A DNA stretch of 64,000 nt from Kitagawia praeruptora. Lineage: Eukaryota > Streptophyta > Magnoliopsida > Apiales > Apiaceae. The position numbers and the translations under genes were made by a program. The stretch's first letter is position 1; each line of letters begins with the position of its first letter. Location of the stretch: positions 66,010,001-66,074,000 of the forward strand of contig CM075350.1 of NCBI GenBank assembly GCA_037693485.1, given 5' to 3'. This document shows, in pieces, positions 55,431 through 64,000 of this stretch. Below the pieces are notes generated by a model that was given only the letters and a program-made list of their open reading frames with translations, had not been told where the DNA came from and ran no database searches.

Positions 55431-55517
55431 TTTACTCCGTATGAGATAGTAGCAAGTAGCAATTAGAAAATGTAGGAAAAGTATGGTAACATAGCTTGTC
55501 TATCATCCTGTGGGTTT

Positions 55518-55850
55518 TGCATGGAGGAGAGATAATATGGCGGAAATCTAAATGAAACTAAAACTCCAATTGATATGAACAAACACTATACAGAGAAGAT
55601 CAGCTACTCAATGTTTACAATCATATTTGTATCTAACTTTCTATCATTATTACAAGACTAACTAACTCTATCTGATTCTATCTATTTATATACAGGAATG
55701 CTGCCAGTCTGTGTTTCCAGCCTGTGCATCAGTCAATGCAGTTAGTTATCCTACGTGGCACAATCTGTTAGGCGCCTGTATGTTCAGCTAAATTAGCCAA
55801 TATGATATGTTATTCTCCTCTCTTCTAGATATACTGACAGTTGCTAATTA
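55518..55850 (-). repeat. Probable solo LTR or LTR fragment
   Basis: Read on the minus strand: GAGAGGAGAATAACATATC near the start, a TATA box CTGTATATAAATAGATAG (plus 55,679-55,696), and ATTATCTCTCCTCCATGCA near the end. The outer repeats and the TATA in the middle fit a short LTR. The 5-bp duplication is not clear, and it is unrelated to elements A-D by eye. Confidence 0.4.
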
Positions 55851-55963
55851 TTGTTTATGTTAGTAAGATCTCTAATACTGCTTTTGTAACTTTGTTCCTT
55901 TTAATCTTAATAAATGTTGGAATTCTCTTGGAAGTATATTAAAATGTATTGTTTTAAATTCTA

Positions 55964-56263
55964 CTCCCTCCGTCCCTCTAGGTAGTTTACATTGGGTATG
56001 GGCACGGAGACCAAGAAAATGTATAAAAATGAGTAAAGTTAGATGAAAAGTGGGCAAAATGGTGAGACCTATTAATATTTAATAATAGATTTGAGATAGT
56101 GGAGGAAAGTAGTGGATGTAATAGTGTTTTTTATTATTAAATATGAGATAGTGGGGAAAGTAGTGGGTGTAATAGTGGAAGAAACTTACTATTTATGGTA
56201 TGTAAAGAAATGAGAAGAACACCCCAAAATAGTAACTGTAAAGAAATGAGAGGGACGGGGGAG
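55964..56263. mobile_element. Stowaway MITE copy 2
   Basis: 300 bp, ends CTCCCTCCGTCCC and GGGACGGGGGAG, flanked by TA at 55,962-55,963 and 56,264-56,265. Confidence 0.88.
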
Positions 56264-56349
56264 TATGATTTTAACCAAGGATGTGAAGAAGTATATCGGT
56301 ACTGGTGGTAGCCTTTGTCCTACACATATTTATTAGGTGTACGTACAAG

Positions 56350-57782
56350 CGATTTGGAAGCGATTTGCATCCCCCGTGAAGCGATTTGGAAGAGCCTAGC
56401 GGAGAGGAGAGTGTCGTCGGAGTACGTCAGGGCGATTCAAGACATGTATTCTCAAGCTTGTTCCTGCGTTCGGACCCCAGTCGGTGATGCTCGTTATTTC
56501 CCTGTGGAGATTGGGCTACACCAGGGGTCGGCCCTTAGCCCTCTTCTTTTCGCCCTGATCCTAGATGTCATGTCGCGAGGGATTCAAGACGCTATCCCTT
56601 GGTGTTTGCTCTTCGCCGATGATATAGTGCTAGTGGCGGAATCGAGGGGGGAGGTGAATGAGAAGTTGGAGTTATGGAGATCCACTCTGGAGCCCCAAGG
56701 ACTGCGTCTTAGCAGGTCTAAAACCGAATACCTCTGGTGCAACTTCAGTGGTAACGCCAACGAGGAAGGGGTGGAGGTTAGGATTGAAGATCAGACCGTC
56801 CCCCGTACGGAAAAGTTCAAGTATTTGGGTTCGATCATCCAGAAGGAAGGTGAGATTGAAGATGATGTCATTCATCGTATCAACGCGGGGTGGCTAAGGT
56901 GGAGGGCTGCGTCAGGAGTGATGTGCGATAAGAAGGTCCCGTTAAAGCTGAAAGGGAAGTTCTATAGAGCAGCCATCCGTCCTGCGATGTTATATGGTTC
57001 GGAGTGTTGGGCGGCGAAGAAGGCCCTCGAGTGCAAGTTGGAAGCAGCGGAAATGAGGATGTTGCGGTGGTCCTGTGGCCGCACGATGTTAGATAGAATC
57101 CCGAATGTGGTTTTCAGGAGCGAGTTGGAGGTGGCACCTTTTGCTGCGAAAGTTAGGGAAGGGAGGTTGAGATGGTTCGGCCACGTTCGTAGGAGGCTTC
57201 CGGAAGCCCCGGTGAGGAGGGTCGAGAGCCTTATGGTTGTTGGGGTGAGGAGAAGAGGCAGACCGAGGAGGTCGTGGGAAGAACAGCTCAGGATGGATTT
57301 GAAGGCCTTAAACTTGGACGAGAACGCGATAGCTGATAGGAGTTCTTGGAGGCGCCAGATTAGAGTTGTTGATTCCCTTCTAGGGAGTGGTTCTGTGGTT
57401 GAGAGCCTCAGAGTTGGGCTCTCTCGTTTATCATTAGCTTAGAAGCTTGGCTTTTCATCTTCATATTGTTTTCTGTTTGTTGTTTTTTTTGCAGGCGCAG
57501 GGAGCTTGGCCGGGGGTCTTCCTAGATCAGGAGAAGAGTGCCCCTTGCCCGAGTAGGTAAGCCCCATGAGATCCAGGCCATGGGCCCAGGTTCGGTCGAG
57601 TGCTTTACCCACCTTTATCATCATTGTATTAAATTCACTTTGATATTCGGTGCACTAAGCCGGGGGTCTTCACGGAAACAGCCTCTCTACTGTAAAGTAG
57701 GGGTATGGTCTGCGTACATTTTACCCTCCCCAGACCCTGCTTCATGCGGGATATACTGGGTATGTTTGGTTTGGTTTGGTTT
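56350..57782 (+). mobile_element. RTE-type LINE, 5'-truncated
   Basis: Flanked by the 10-bp duplication TACGTACAAG (56,340-56,349 and 57,783-57,792). It contains an RTE-like RT fragment and a 3' UTR (57,443-57,782) with GGTCTTC(A)CGGAAACAGCC, GGTATGGTCTGCGTACA, CCCTCCCCAGACCC and a terminal TTTGG repeat. This 3' end is homologous to the SINE at 55,196. Confidence 0.85.
56369..57442 (+). pseudogene. RTE LINE reverse transcriptase, C-terminal two thirds
   Basis: Open for about 357 codons. The sequence enters RT at IPREAIWKSLAERRV, then GLHQGSALSPLLFALILD, LFADDIVLVAES (FADD catalytic motif), KTEYLWCNF, KFKYLGSIIQKEGEI, AMLYGSECWA, LRWFGHVRR and RRRGRPRRSW. The endonuclease and the first RT motifs are absent because of 5' truncation. 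The frame is intact to TAG 57,440-57,442, so insertion is probably recent. The 54 nt before 56,369 that are open in the same frame include flanking DNA. Confidence 0.85.
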
Positions 57783-57873
57783 TACGTACAAGTCTGGTTA
57801 GGCCGGCAAGATCCTACTTTTTGGGTTGCATGTCAGGGCAGTGTAAAAGATGAGAGTATAAGTTTATCCTTTA

Positions 57874-58577
57874 TAGAGATGCACAAAAGGCCCATCGGGC
57901 CGGGTTTTGAAAAGCTCGGGCTTTTTGGTCAAAGCCCGGTCCGGGTTTTAACTTTGACCGGACCGAGCCGGGCTTCTGCGAAAAATGTGAGTCCGTTTAG
58001 GTCCTCGAAGCGGGTTGCGGTGGGCTTTTTTCCGGGCCTGAAGCGGGCCGGGCCGGATCGGGCTTTTTCCGGGATCAAATCGGATCGAGATTTTATGTTA
58101 CATAAGAATGTTCTTTATGTAATAATGGCAGGCAAGTGTTAAACAATCTATTTTGCCGATACAAATATTACATTTATCGATTTACTTTTTGATTTGATGA
58201 TATATTAATTAATTACACGTGTACTTAACTTGTTTTCGTTCATGTATCGTAATATATGCATATAAATAATCTTATTATTAATAATGAATATGTAAATATA
58301 TATGTACTTAAATTATTTTTATATTTGTAGGAAGTGTAAATACATAAATATTTATGTAAATAATAGAATAATCGAATTTTACCTGGGCTTTTTCGGGCCG
58401 AACCGGGCTTTTAATCGGGCCGGGTTGAAGACCGGGCTTTTGCCGGGCCGGGCCGGGCCGGGCTTTACCCAAAAATATAGGGACCGTTTAAGGCCTTCGG
58501 ACCGGGCTTGACCGGGCCGGGTTTTGCCGGATCGGGCCGGACTAGATTTTCGGGCTCGGGCTTTTTGTGCATCTCTA
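57874..58577. mobile_element. hAT-like MITE with GC-rich arms, copy 1
   Basis: 704 bp. Termini TAGAGATGCACAAAA and TTTTTGTGCATCTCTA are inverted repeats. The perfect 8-bp duplication ATCCTTTA flanks it (57,866-57,873 and 58,578-58,585). The arms are dense in GGGCCGGGC/CGGGCTTTT units, and the centre (58,140-58,375) is AT-rich. No transposase. Confidence 0.88.
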
Positions 58578-58585
58578 ATCCTTTA

Positions 58586-59312
58586 TAAACATTTTAAAGT
58601 GCGTACTAGATTAGCATAACCCAATTATAATTTCCGGACAAAATTCGGATACGTGGATTCCGGATTATGAGCAAACTTTGGCTTCATAACTCCAAGATCT
58701 GTGGAAGTATATTGTGACGTCCAAAGTTATTACAAGTCAATAGAAGAGTTTGAATCCCCGTGCTGAATAAGGTACGGTACGCACAGGGATTGTTGAAATG
58801 CAATGCAAGTGGAAAAAGAAAAATCTCAGAACCGCCCATTTAGCGTTGGTGTTCGTTGTCAAGGGGTAAAAATTTGAACCGAGTAGCACTCAACCATATC
58901 ACATAAATGAAGTACATGAAAACAAACTAAGTACGTAATTTTTTCTGGCAAAAAGATACGAGTAATAAGTAAACTAATGTAGAAACATACCACTAGATTT
59001 ACATATTCATGTATGTTAATGATTCAAAAAAGTTCGTGTACATTAACTTTTATTTTGTCCGCTTTTTTTCAAGTAGTAGTGGCAATCCATATCAATCACA
59101 AACATTTATGGGGAAAAAAACAGAGCCATTGTCAGAATTCCGCAACATGATAATAGAGCATCTCCATTCTCCAGACTCCAATACAGGGGTGACATACATG
59201 TCCAACTCATCATAAATAATAATTTTTTAATTTATTTTTTCATCATATTATATTTGACATCCTTTACCTCCAACTACCCAATAAAAGTGCCCAAGTGATC
59301 CCCAAATAAATA
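58586..59312. other. Intergenic stretch with no recognised feature
   Basis: No coding ORF or repeat boundary that I can support. Confidence 0.5.
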
Positions 59313-59453
59313 CTCCCTCCGTCCCGGTCAATTCTTTACATTTGGTTTGGGCACGGAGACCAAGGATAGTGAGTGTAATATTATTAAAATAAATGAAGTA
59401 GTGAGTGTAATAGTGATTTTATTGTTAAAATAAGTGAAGTAGTGGATGTAATA

Positions 59454-60255
59454 CAGTTAAACCTCGATTAAGTAATATTCGATAAAGTAATAACCTCGCT
59501 TAAGTAATAAATTTCATCGGTCCCAACTTGGGCCAATGTTGTAAAGTAATATTCTCGCTAAAAGCATAAGATAATAAAAAATTAGAAAGTCATTAAGGGC
59601 CCAAGTAATGTGTAAAGTAATAATTCCAAAATTATATATATAAAAAATTCAATTCTTTTAATAATATGAACCTATAGTAGCTTGTTTCTTCTTTCCACCA
59701 AAGACAAAATTAATCTCATCCTTGACTTTATGTAAAAAATAAATAACTACTGGTATGCTTTGCTCGTATTGTAACAAGTAATTGTTCAAATTATTGATTG
59801 CTTGAAATGCTTTCGTTGATAACACGCTTGAGATTACATTGCTATCGTCCTGTTCAGGATCAGTGTTCGTTACCGACTCAATTCTTTTAATAATATGAAC
59901 CTACAGTAGTTTGTTTCTTTTTTCCACCAAAACCAAAATTAATCTCATCCTTGATTTTATGTAAAACATAAATAACTCCTCGTAAGTTTTGCTCGTATTG
60001 TAACAAGTAATTGTTCAAAGTATTGATTGCTTGAAATGCTTTCTTTGATGACACGTTTGGGATTACATTGCTATCGTTCCGTTTAGGATCAATGTTCGTT
60101 ACCGACTCAATGATTTCTTCATCCGTAGGTGATTCTTATTTTTTTAAACATAATGTATTGTAATACGTAAACATAAAAATTCGATAAAGTAATAAATTCG
60201 GTAAAGTAATATTTTTTTCCAATCCCAAAAGTATTACTTTAAAGAGGTTTAAGTG
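59454..60255 (-). mobile_element. pogo-like (Emigrant/Tigger-type) element nested in the Stowaway copy
   Basis: 802 bp. The left end CAGTTAAACCTCGATTAAG and the complement of the right end (CACTTAAACCTCTTTAAAG) form the inverted repeats; TA flanks both sides (59,452-59,453 and 60,256-60,257). CAGTxAAACCTCTATAAAT-like ends are known for plant pogo/Emigrant families. The interior holds a duplicated transposase remnant. Confidence 0.85.
59651..60130 (-). pseudogene. Duplicated C-terminal remnant of a pogo/Tigger-like transposase
   Basis: Two direct copies, 229 bp apart (59,651-59,879 and 59,880-60,108), each encode on the minus strand a peptide with SVTNxDP, KAFQAIN-LNNYLLQYEQ, VIYxLHK-KDEINF and GGKKKQ-T-GSYY then a stop. 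The distal copy is preceded by PTDEEIIESV. The pattern is like the C-terminal tail of plant Tigger/pogo transposases. The DDE core is missing. Confidence 0.6.
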
Positions 60256-60713
60256 TAGTATAAAGTGTTGAAAAAGTAGAATGAAGTAGTGGATGTAAAA
60301 ATGTATTTTATTGTTAAAAGTTACTATTTATAGTAATGTGAAGAATTAGTGGGACGGTCCAAAAAGGAAAGTGTAAAGAAATGGGAGGTACAAAAGGTAA
60401 TATAAAAATTAGATATAATAAAATAGATAATGAGTGAATATGCTTTCAGTGGATCTATTTGTATTTTATCTATTTTGAGGGGATGTCAAGGGTGCCATTT
60501 GGCGACTTTGATTGGCACACTTGGAACTTCAGTATAGTGGCACACCGGCACCCTATCACATAGACTTGGCACCTCTATTGGATATGCTAGTTATGAAATC
60601 AAAAAGTGATTTTTGATGTTAAAATCCTTAATAAAACTAACCAAACATAAAATTCAATTATTATTTTCTCCACGAAATTCACTTATCGTTTTCTCCATAA
60701 CGTTATTTTAATA

Positions 60714-61027
60714 CTCCCTCTGTCCCATCCATTTCTTTACAATTTCCTTTTTGGGGTCGTCCCACCATTTCTTTACATTACCTAAAATAGTAAGTTTTAA
60801 CACTATTACACCCACTACTTCACTTATTTTAACAATACTTTACACTATTACACTCACTACTTAACTTATTTTAACAATAAAATCACTATTACACCCACTA
60901 CTTCACTTATTTTAACAATAAAATCACTATTACACCCACTACCTCATTTATTTTAACAATATTACACCCACTATCCTTGACCTCCGTGCCCAGCCGCCAT
61001 GTAAAAAACTGGTTGGGACGGAGGGAG
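60714..61027. mobile_element. Stowaway MITE copy 4
   Basis: 314 bp, ends CTCCCTCTGTCCC and GGGACGGAGGGAG, TA at 60,712-60,713 and 61,028-61,029. It contains four nearly tandem 35-40 bp units of CACTATTACACCCACTACTT. Confidence 0.9.
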
Positions 61028-61159
61028 TAATAAGTTTCAAAATTTACCCCAAAAGCTTCATTACTAGGAAATTGTAAACAAGATGACTTTACACCACCAC
61101 TCATTACCGGCCCTAGACATTTGAGTGTCCTGGGCGAACTTTTAGAATGGTATCCCTTT

Positions 61160-62075
61160 TTCGAATCTATTACTATATATTAAAGGAGAACATAAGGGCA
61201 AAGTTTGTCATTTTAATGATTGTGAAGTAGGGATGGGCATTCACCCCGGCCCGTCCGATCCCGGTCCGATCCCCGCACCGAACGGGGCGGGGAATCGGGG
61301 ATTTTTTCGGGTACGGGCCGGGGAGCGGGGATAATTTTCACAAAAAACCGGGGAGCGGGCCGGGGCCGGGATTCTATGTCTCCCCGGCCCGATCCCCGAC
61401 CCCCGACCCCGCCCCGAGTTTTTCCACCCAACCCAATTCTCAATCCCCGACTCGATTTTACCATATTATAATATATATAATTATATATATTAATATATAC
61501 AAATTTCAAATAATTTATATTGCAAACAAAATAATATTTTAATCTAATATATTTATCTTTCTAGTAGTTAAATAACTTCACTTTCATGTTATTTATAATT
61601 GTTTATTTTTTAACTTAACATCTAATCTAGCTATAGTTGCTAATTTCACTATATATCACAAGAAAAAATTATTTCAAACTTACTAGTTATTGTTTAAAAT
61701 TATTTAAAATATTTTTTTTGTTTAAAATGAAATTCCCCGATTCCCCGCGGGGATCCCCGTTACCCGTTTGGGCCGGGGACGGGGAATAAAAAATAATCCC
61801 CGACGGGGATCGGACCGGGGACGGGGATCGGGTTTGAATTCGGGGATGGGGGCGGGGATAGCACTCCCCGGCCCCGAAGTGCCCCGATGCCCATCCCTAC
61901 TGTGAAGTTACAATTTTATCCTTTTATATTAAAAAATTTCAAAAACGCCACTATTTTATTATTTATACAAAAAATATATAAATTTGTGTTACCCAGGAAT
62001 ACAACCCCAAACCTCTTTTTAAAGAAGTTCATGTCATAACCAATGTGCTACTCAATCACTTGTGTTTACTTCAAA
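61160..62075 (-). repeat. Repeat family copy 1 with tRNA-like boxes, split by a hAT-like MITE
   Basis: The halves (61,160-61,227 and 61,900-62,075) align with 62,290-62,530: ATTACTATATATTAAA, then AGGGCAAAG, CATTTTAATG, GTGAAGTTAC. On the minus strand ATTGGTTATGACATG and GGGTTGTATTCC resemble Pol III A and B boxes, so this may be an old tRNA-derived SINE. Confidence 0.5.
61228..61899. mobile_element. hAT-like MITE with GC-rich arms, copy 2
   Basis: 672 bp. Termini TAGGGATGGGCAT and ATGCCCATCCCTA are inverted repeats; flanks are TTGTGAAG (61,220-61,227) and CTGTGAAG (61,900-61,907), an 8-bp duplication with one change. The arms are dense in CCCCG/CGGGG; the centre (61,450-61,730) is AT-rich. 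The uninterrupted copy of the host repeat at 62,290 gives an empty-site comparison. Confidence 0.85.
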
Positions 62076-62284
62076 AGTCTTAATAGATAAACCACACATT
62101 CTCCTCTTATTTTATTTACTTTCCATTTTTGTTTTAATTTTTGAGTTAAATAAAAATATTAGATTGTATTATTTATATAACTCTTTTTTTTAAGATTTTT
62201 CTGCAGTTGGACAACACAAGGTGAAAAGTGTTAATAAAATAACTGTGAAATTTTTATTTTATCCCAGTAAATTAAAAAATTGCA

Positions 62285-62535
62285 AAAATGCTATCCTTTT
62301 ATTATCTATTACTCTATTACTATGTATTAAACTTCAACACAACACAAGGGCAAAGATTGCCAATTTAATGGGTGTAAAGTTACGGTTTTACCCCTATTTT
62401 TAAAAATATTACAAAAATACCATCCTTTAATAATTATGTAAAAAATAATAAAATTATGCTTGTGTTGAGATTCGAATCACTAACCTTCTACTCTCAAACT
62501 CATTTCTTAACCAATTTTGCCTTCTCTTTTTGTCT
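62285..62535 (-). repeat. Repeat family copy 2 with tRNA-like boxes
   Basis: On the minus strand ATTGGTTAAGAAATGAG and GTGATTCGAATCTC fit Pol III A and B boxes spaced about 40 bp apart; the tail ends AATACATAGTAATAGA. A shorter third relative lies just upstream at about 62,205-62,290. Confidence 0.5.
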
Positions 62536-64000
62536 CATCCTTCTTTTAGTAAATGAAATGTTGGTTCATATTATTTTTAAAATATTGGATAGATAAAATT
62601 ATAAAATATGTTTTAATCGACCTAGCATACTCTACAATTCTCTTTTACCATTTTAAATAATTGATATAGAAAAAAAAATATTATAAATAATGTAACTGAG
62701 TCCAAAAAGAAAAAAGATTTATTTACATACGTCTCCATGTAGATGTTAAATTATTTAAATAAAAAAAAAGATTTGGTTTTAAGAAATATGTAAATTTTAG
62801 TTATCAAACCATGCATGATTAATAATTGCATCACACAACTTTTATGTATATAAAATTTTAAATATGTGAGTCATAGAGGGTTTTGATCGACCAACTATTT
62901 AGACTTTCAACGATTTAAATGTATGATTGGTCTAAAAACATAAATATTTAAATATATACGAAAAAATAATTGAAATTAGGTTAAAAAGATGAAAACTCTA
63001 AAAATATGATGTAATAACTCTAACTTTAGCAATGCTACAGTGATCCCATGGATAGTAAAATTTGAGGATTTAGGGAAAAGATATGTAGGTACTCTATAAT
63101 GGAAACAGAAAATGAGTGAATAGAAACCATATTAGTGATGTACTATGAAAATAAGTGTCTCGAAATGATAACGGATTTCAGAAATTCCTGAATATGGATT
63201 TTTGAGGATTTTGAGTTCGAACGAGCTTCTATTTATTTGATAATAAGGAGCATAGAAATATTAAAGGATTTATATATTGAGGAGTTAGTGAATTTAAGTT
63301 AAAACAAAGGATTATTAAGTCAAGTGAATGCCAAAGGAATTTGGATTTTCAAACGATTTCGAAACCACTTGGATAATGAGGTATATTCGAAACGAATCGC
63401 GATTGAACGAGTATGAAAAACCAAACGAATGAGATTAATATTATAGCAAGGATATATATACCACATTAGCACTACTAATATCATTAACATATTAATTAGA
63501 AATCAAAAACAAGATTTATGGTGCAAGCTACATGACATCACTTTCCACTAACATTTAAATCAAGGGCAACTTAGTAATTTCACATGAGGATTATCCATAA
63601 TCTTCATCCAAGGATCTATAGAATTCTATAATCATCAAGATTTTTACTAGATAACATCAAAAACCAAGAACAAATCTCTTCCCCTTCCATTTTATGCAAT
63701 TTGGCCAAACAGTAACAGCCGGCTTAGAATGGGCATATCTCCTTCGTTTCTCAGCCAAATTTTACGTTCTATAGCTTTTTAGAAAGCCCATGAGATAATC
63801 TACAACTCCTATTTCACAAGATTCTTCCAGAAAAGCAAGGTAAGGGGCTCGTTTTTCATGTTCTTTCAGCTGCAGTATAGTAATTCCGGAAATCTCTAAA
63901 CATGTTCTTGATGTTTCTTGTTAGTTAAGGTGTTATAAGGTTATATCAAGGCTTCTCAAGGACTACAAGCCTATAGTAATAGTGTTAAAGCTTCAAAGAA
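62536..64000. other. Intergenic stretch with no recognised feature
   Basis: AT-rich to about 63,650, then of mixed composition. I see no ORF longer than about 60 codons and no repeat edge. The last 350 bp could be part of an LTR or of a gene leader, but nothing in view proves either. Confidence 0.5.

Larger units (their letters stand above)
59313..60388. mobile_element. Stowaway MITE copy 3, split by a pogo-like element
   Basis: Left end CTCCCTCCGTCCC with TA before it (59,311-59,312); right end degenerate (AAATGGGAGG, TA at 60,389-60,390). The halves (59,313-59,453 and 60,258-60,388) join to a normal Stowaway of about 270 bp. Confidence 0.8.

Noticed and set aside
57705..58142. 145-codon ORF over the LINE tail and a hAT-like MITE
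   Set aside because: It crosses three unrelated repeat boundaries, so it cannot be a conserved gene.
61213..61509. 98-codon Gly/Arg/Pro-rich ORF in a hAT-like MITE
   Set aside because: Its composition follows from CCCCG repeats in the MITE arm.

Overview
The window is nuclear DNA of a flowering plant, probably a eudicot. The signs are a spliced 13-coding-exon mitochondrial-type gene, plant Ty1/copia and Tat-type Ty3/gypsy retrotransposons, L1 and RTE LINEs, Au-type SINEs, and Stowaway, hAT-like, Mutator-like and pogo-like MITEs. I cannot fix the family. There are no bacterial operons or CRISPR arrays.

Bases 1-34,570 are a three-level retrotransposon nest resolved by exact target-site duplications (TSDs). 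The outermost is copia element A (minus strand, decayed; its left LTR is cut by the window edge). Its right LTR is split by gypsy element B (plus strand, 5,916-33,022, TSD GAAAG). B in turn is split by copia element C (minus strand, 14,245-28,740, TSD GTTTT). B is a Tat-lineage element: gag-protease-RT-RNase H-second RNase H-integrase, with a single in-frame stop in RT, followed by an antisense gene between pol and the 3' LTR. That gene splices in frame across three exons and has its own candidate TATA box. C is the best preserved: gag, pol and an uninterrupted 1,331-codon extra ORF in the envelope-like position. LTR divergence by eye is about 0.9% for B and 0.5% for C, in agreement with the nesting order.

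The most unusual signal is that each of these elements is peppered with its own short motif, self-complementary in A, B and C: CAGCTAGCTG in A, AGGGCGCGCCCT in B (about 40 copies in about 12.6 kb), and a TCGAA/TTCGAGATAG family in C. In A and B the motif sits inside coding sequence in all three reading frames, so it spread as DNA or RNA rather than as a peptide. Element D has a comparable non-palindromic array (GAACAGTACCGTA) in its leader.

Bases 34,571-42,430 are AT-rich intergenic DNA with a candidate CACTA-derived repeat, a candidate SINE head, three MITEs lodged in TA microsatellites (two share an internal core), and a broken L1 LINE with a candidate 11-bp TSD. Bases about 42,440-55,065 hold one host gene on the plus strand, a LETM1-like inner-mitochondrial-membrane protein of 608 aa with a degenerate EF-hand. 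Its introns carry a Stowaway MITE, a 554-bp foldback MULE-type MITE, and the complete copia element D (48,897-53,837, identical LTRs, TSD ATATC).

Bases 55,066-64,000 are gene-poor: an Au-like SINE, a probable solo LTR, Stowaway MITEs, a 5'-truncated RTE LINE (TSD TACGTACAAG) whose 3' tail matches the SINE, a pogo-like element nested in a Stowaway copy, two GC-rich hAT-like MITEs with 8-bp TSDs, and a repeat family with tRNA-like boxes. The last 1.4 kb shows nothing I can identify.
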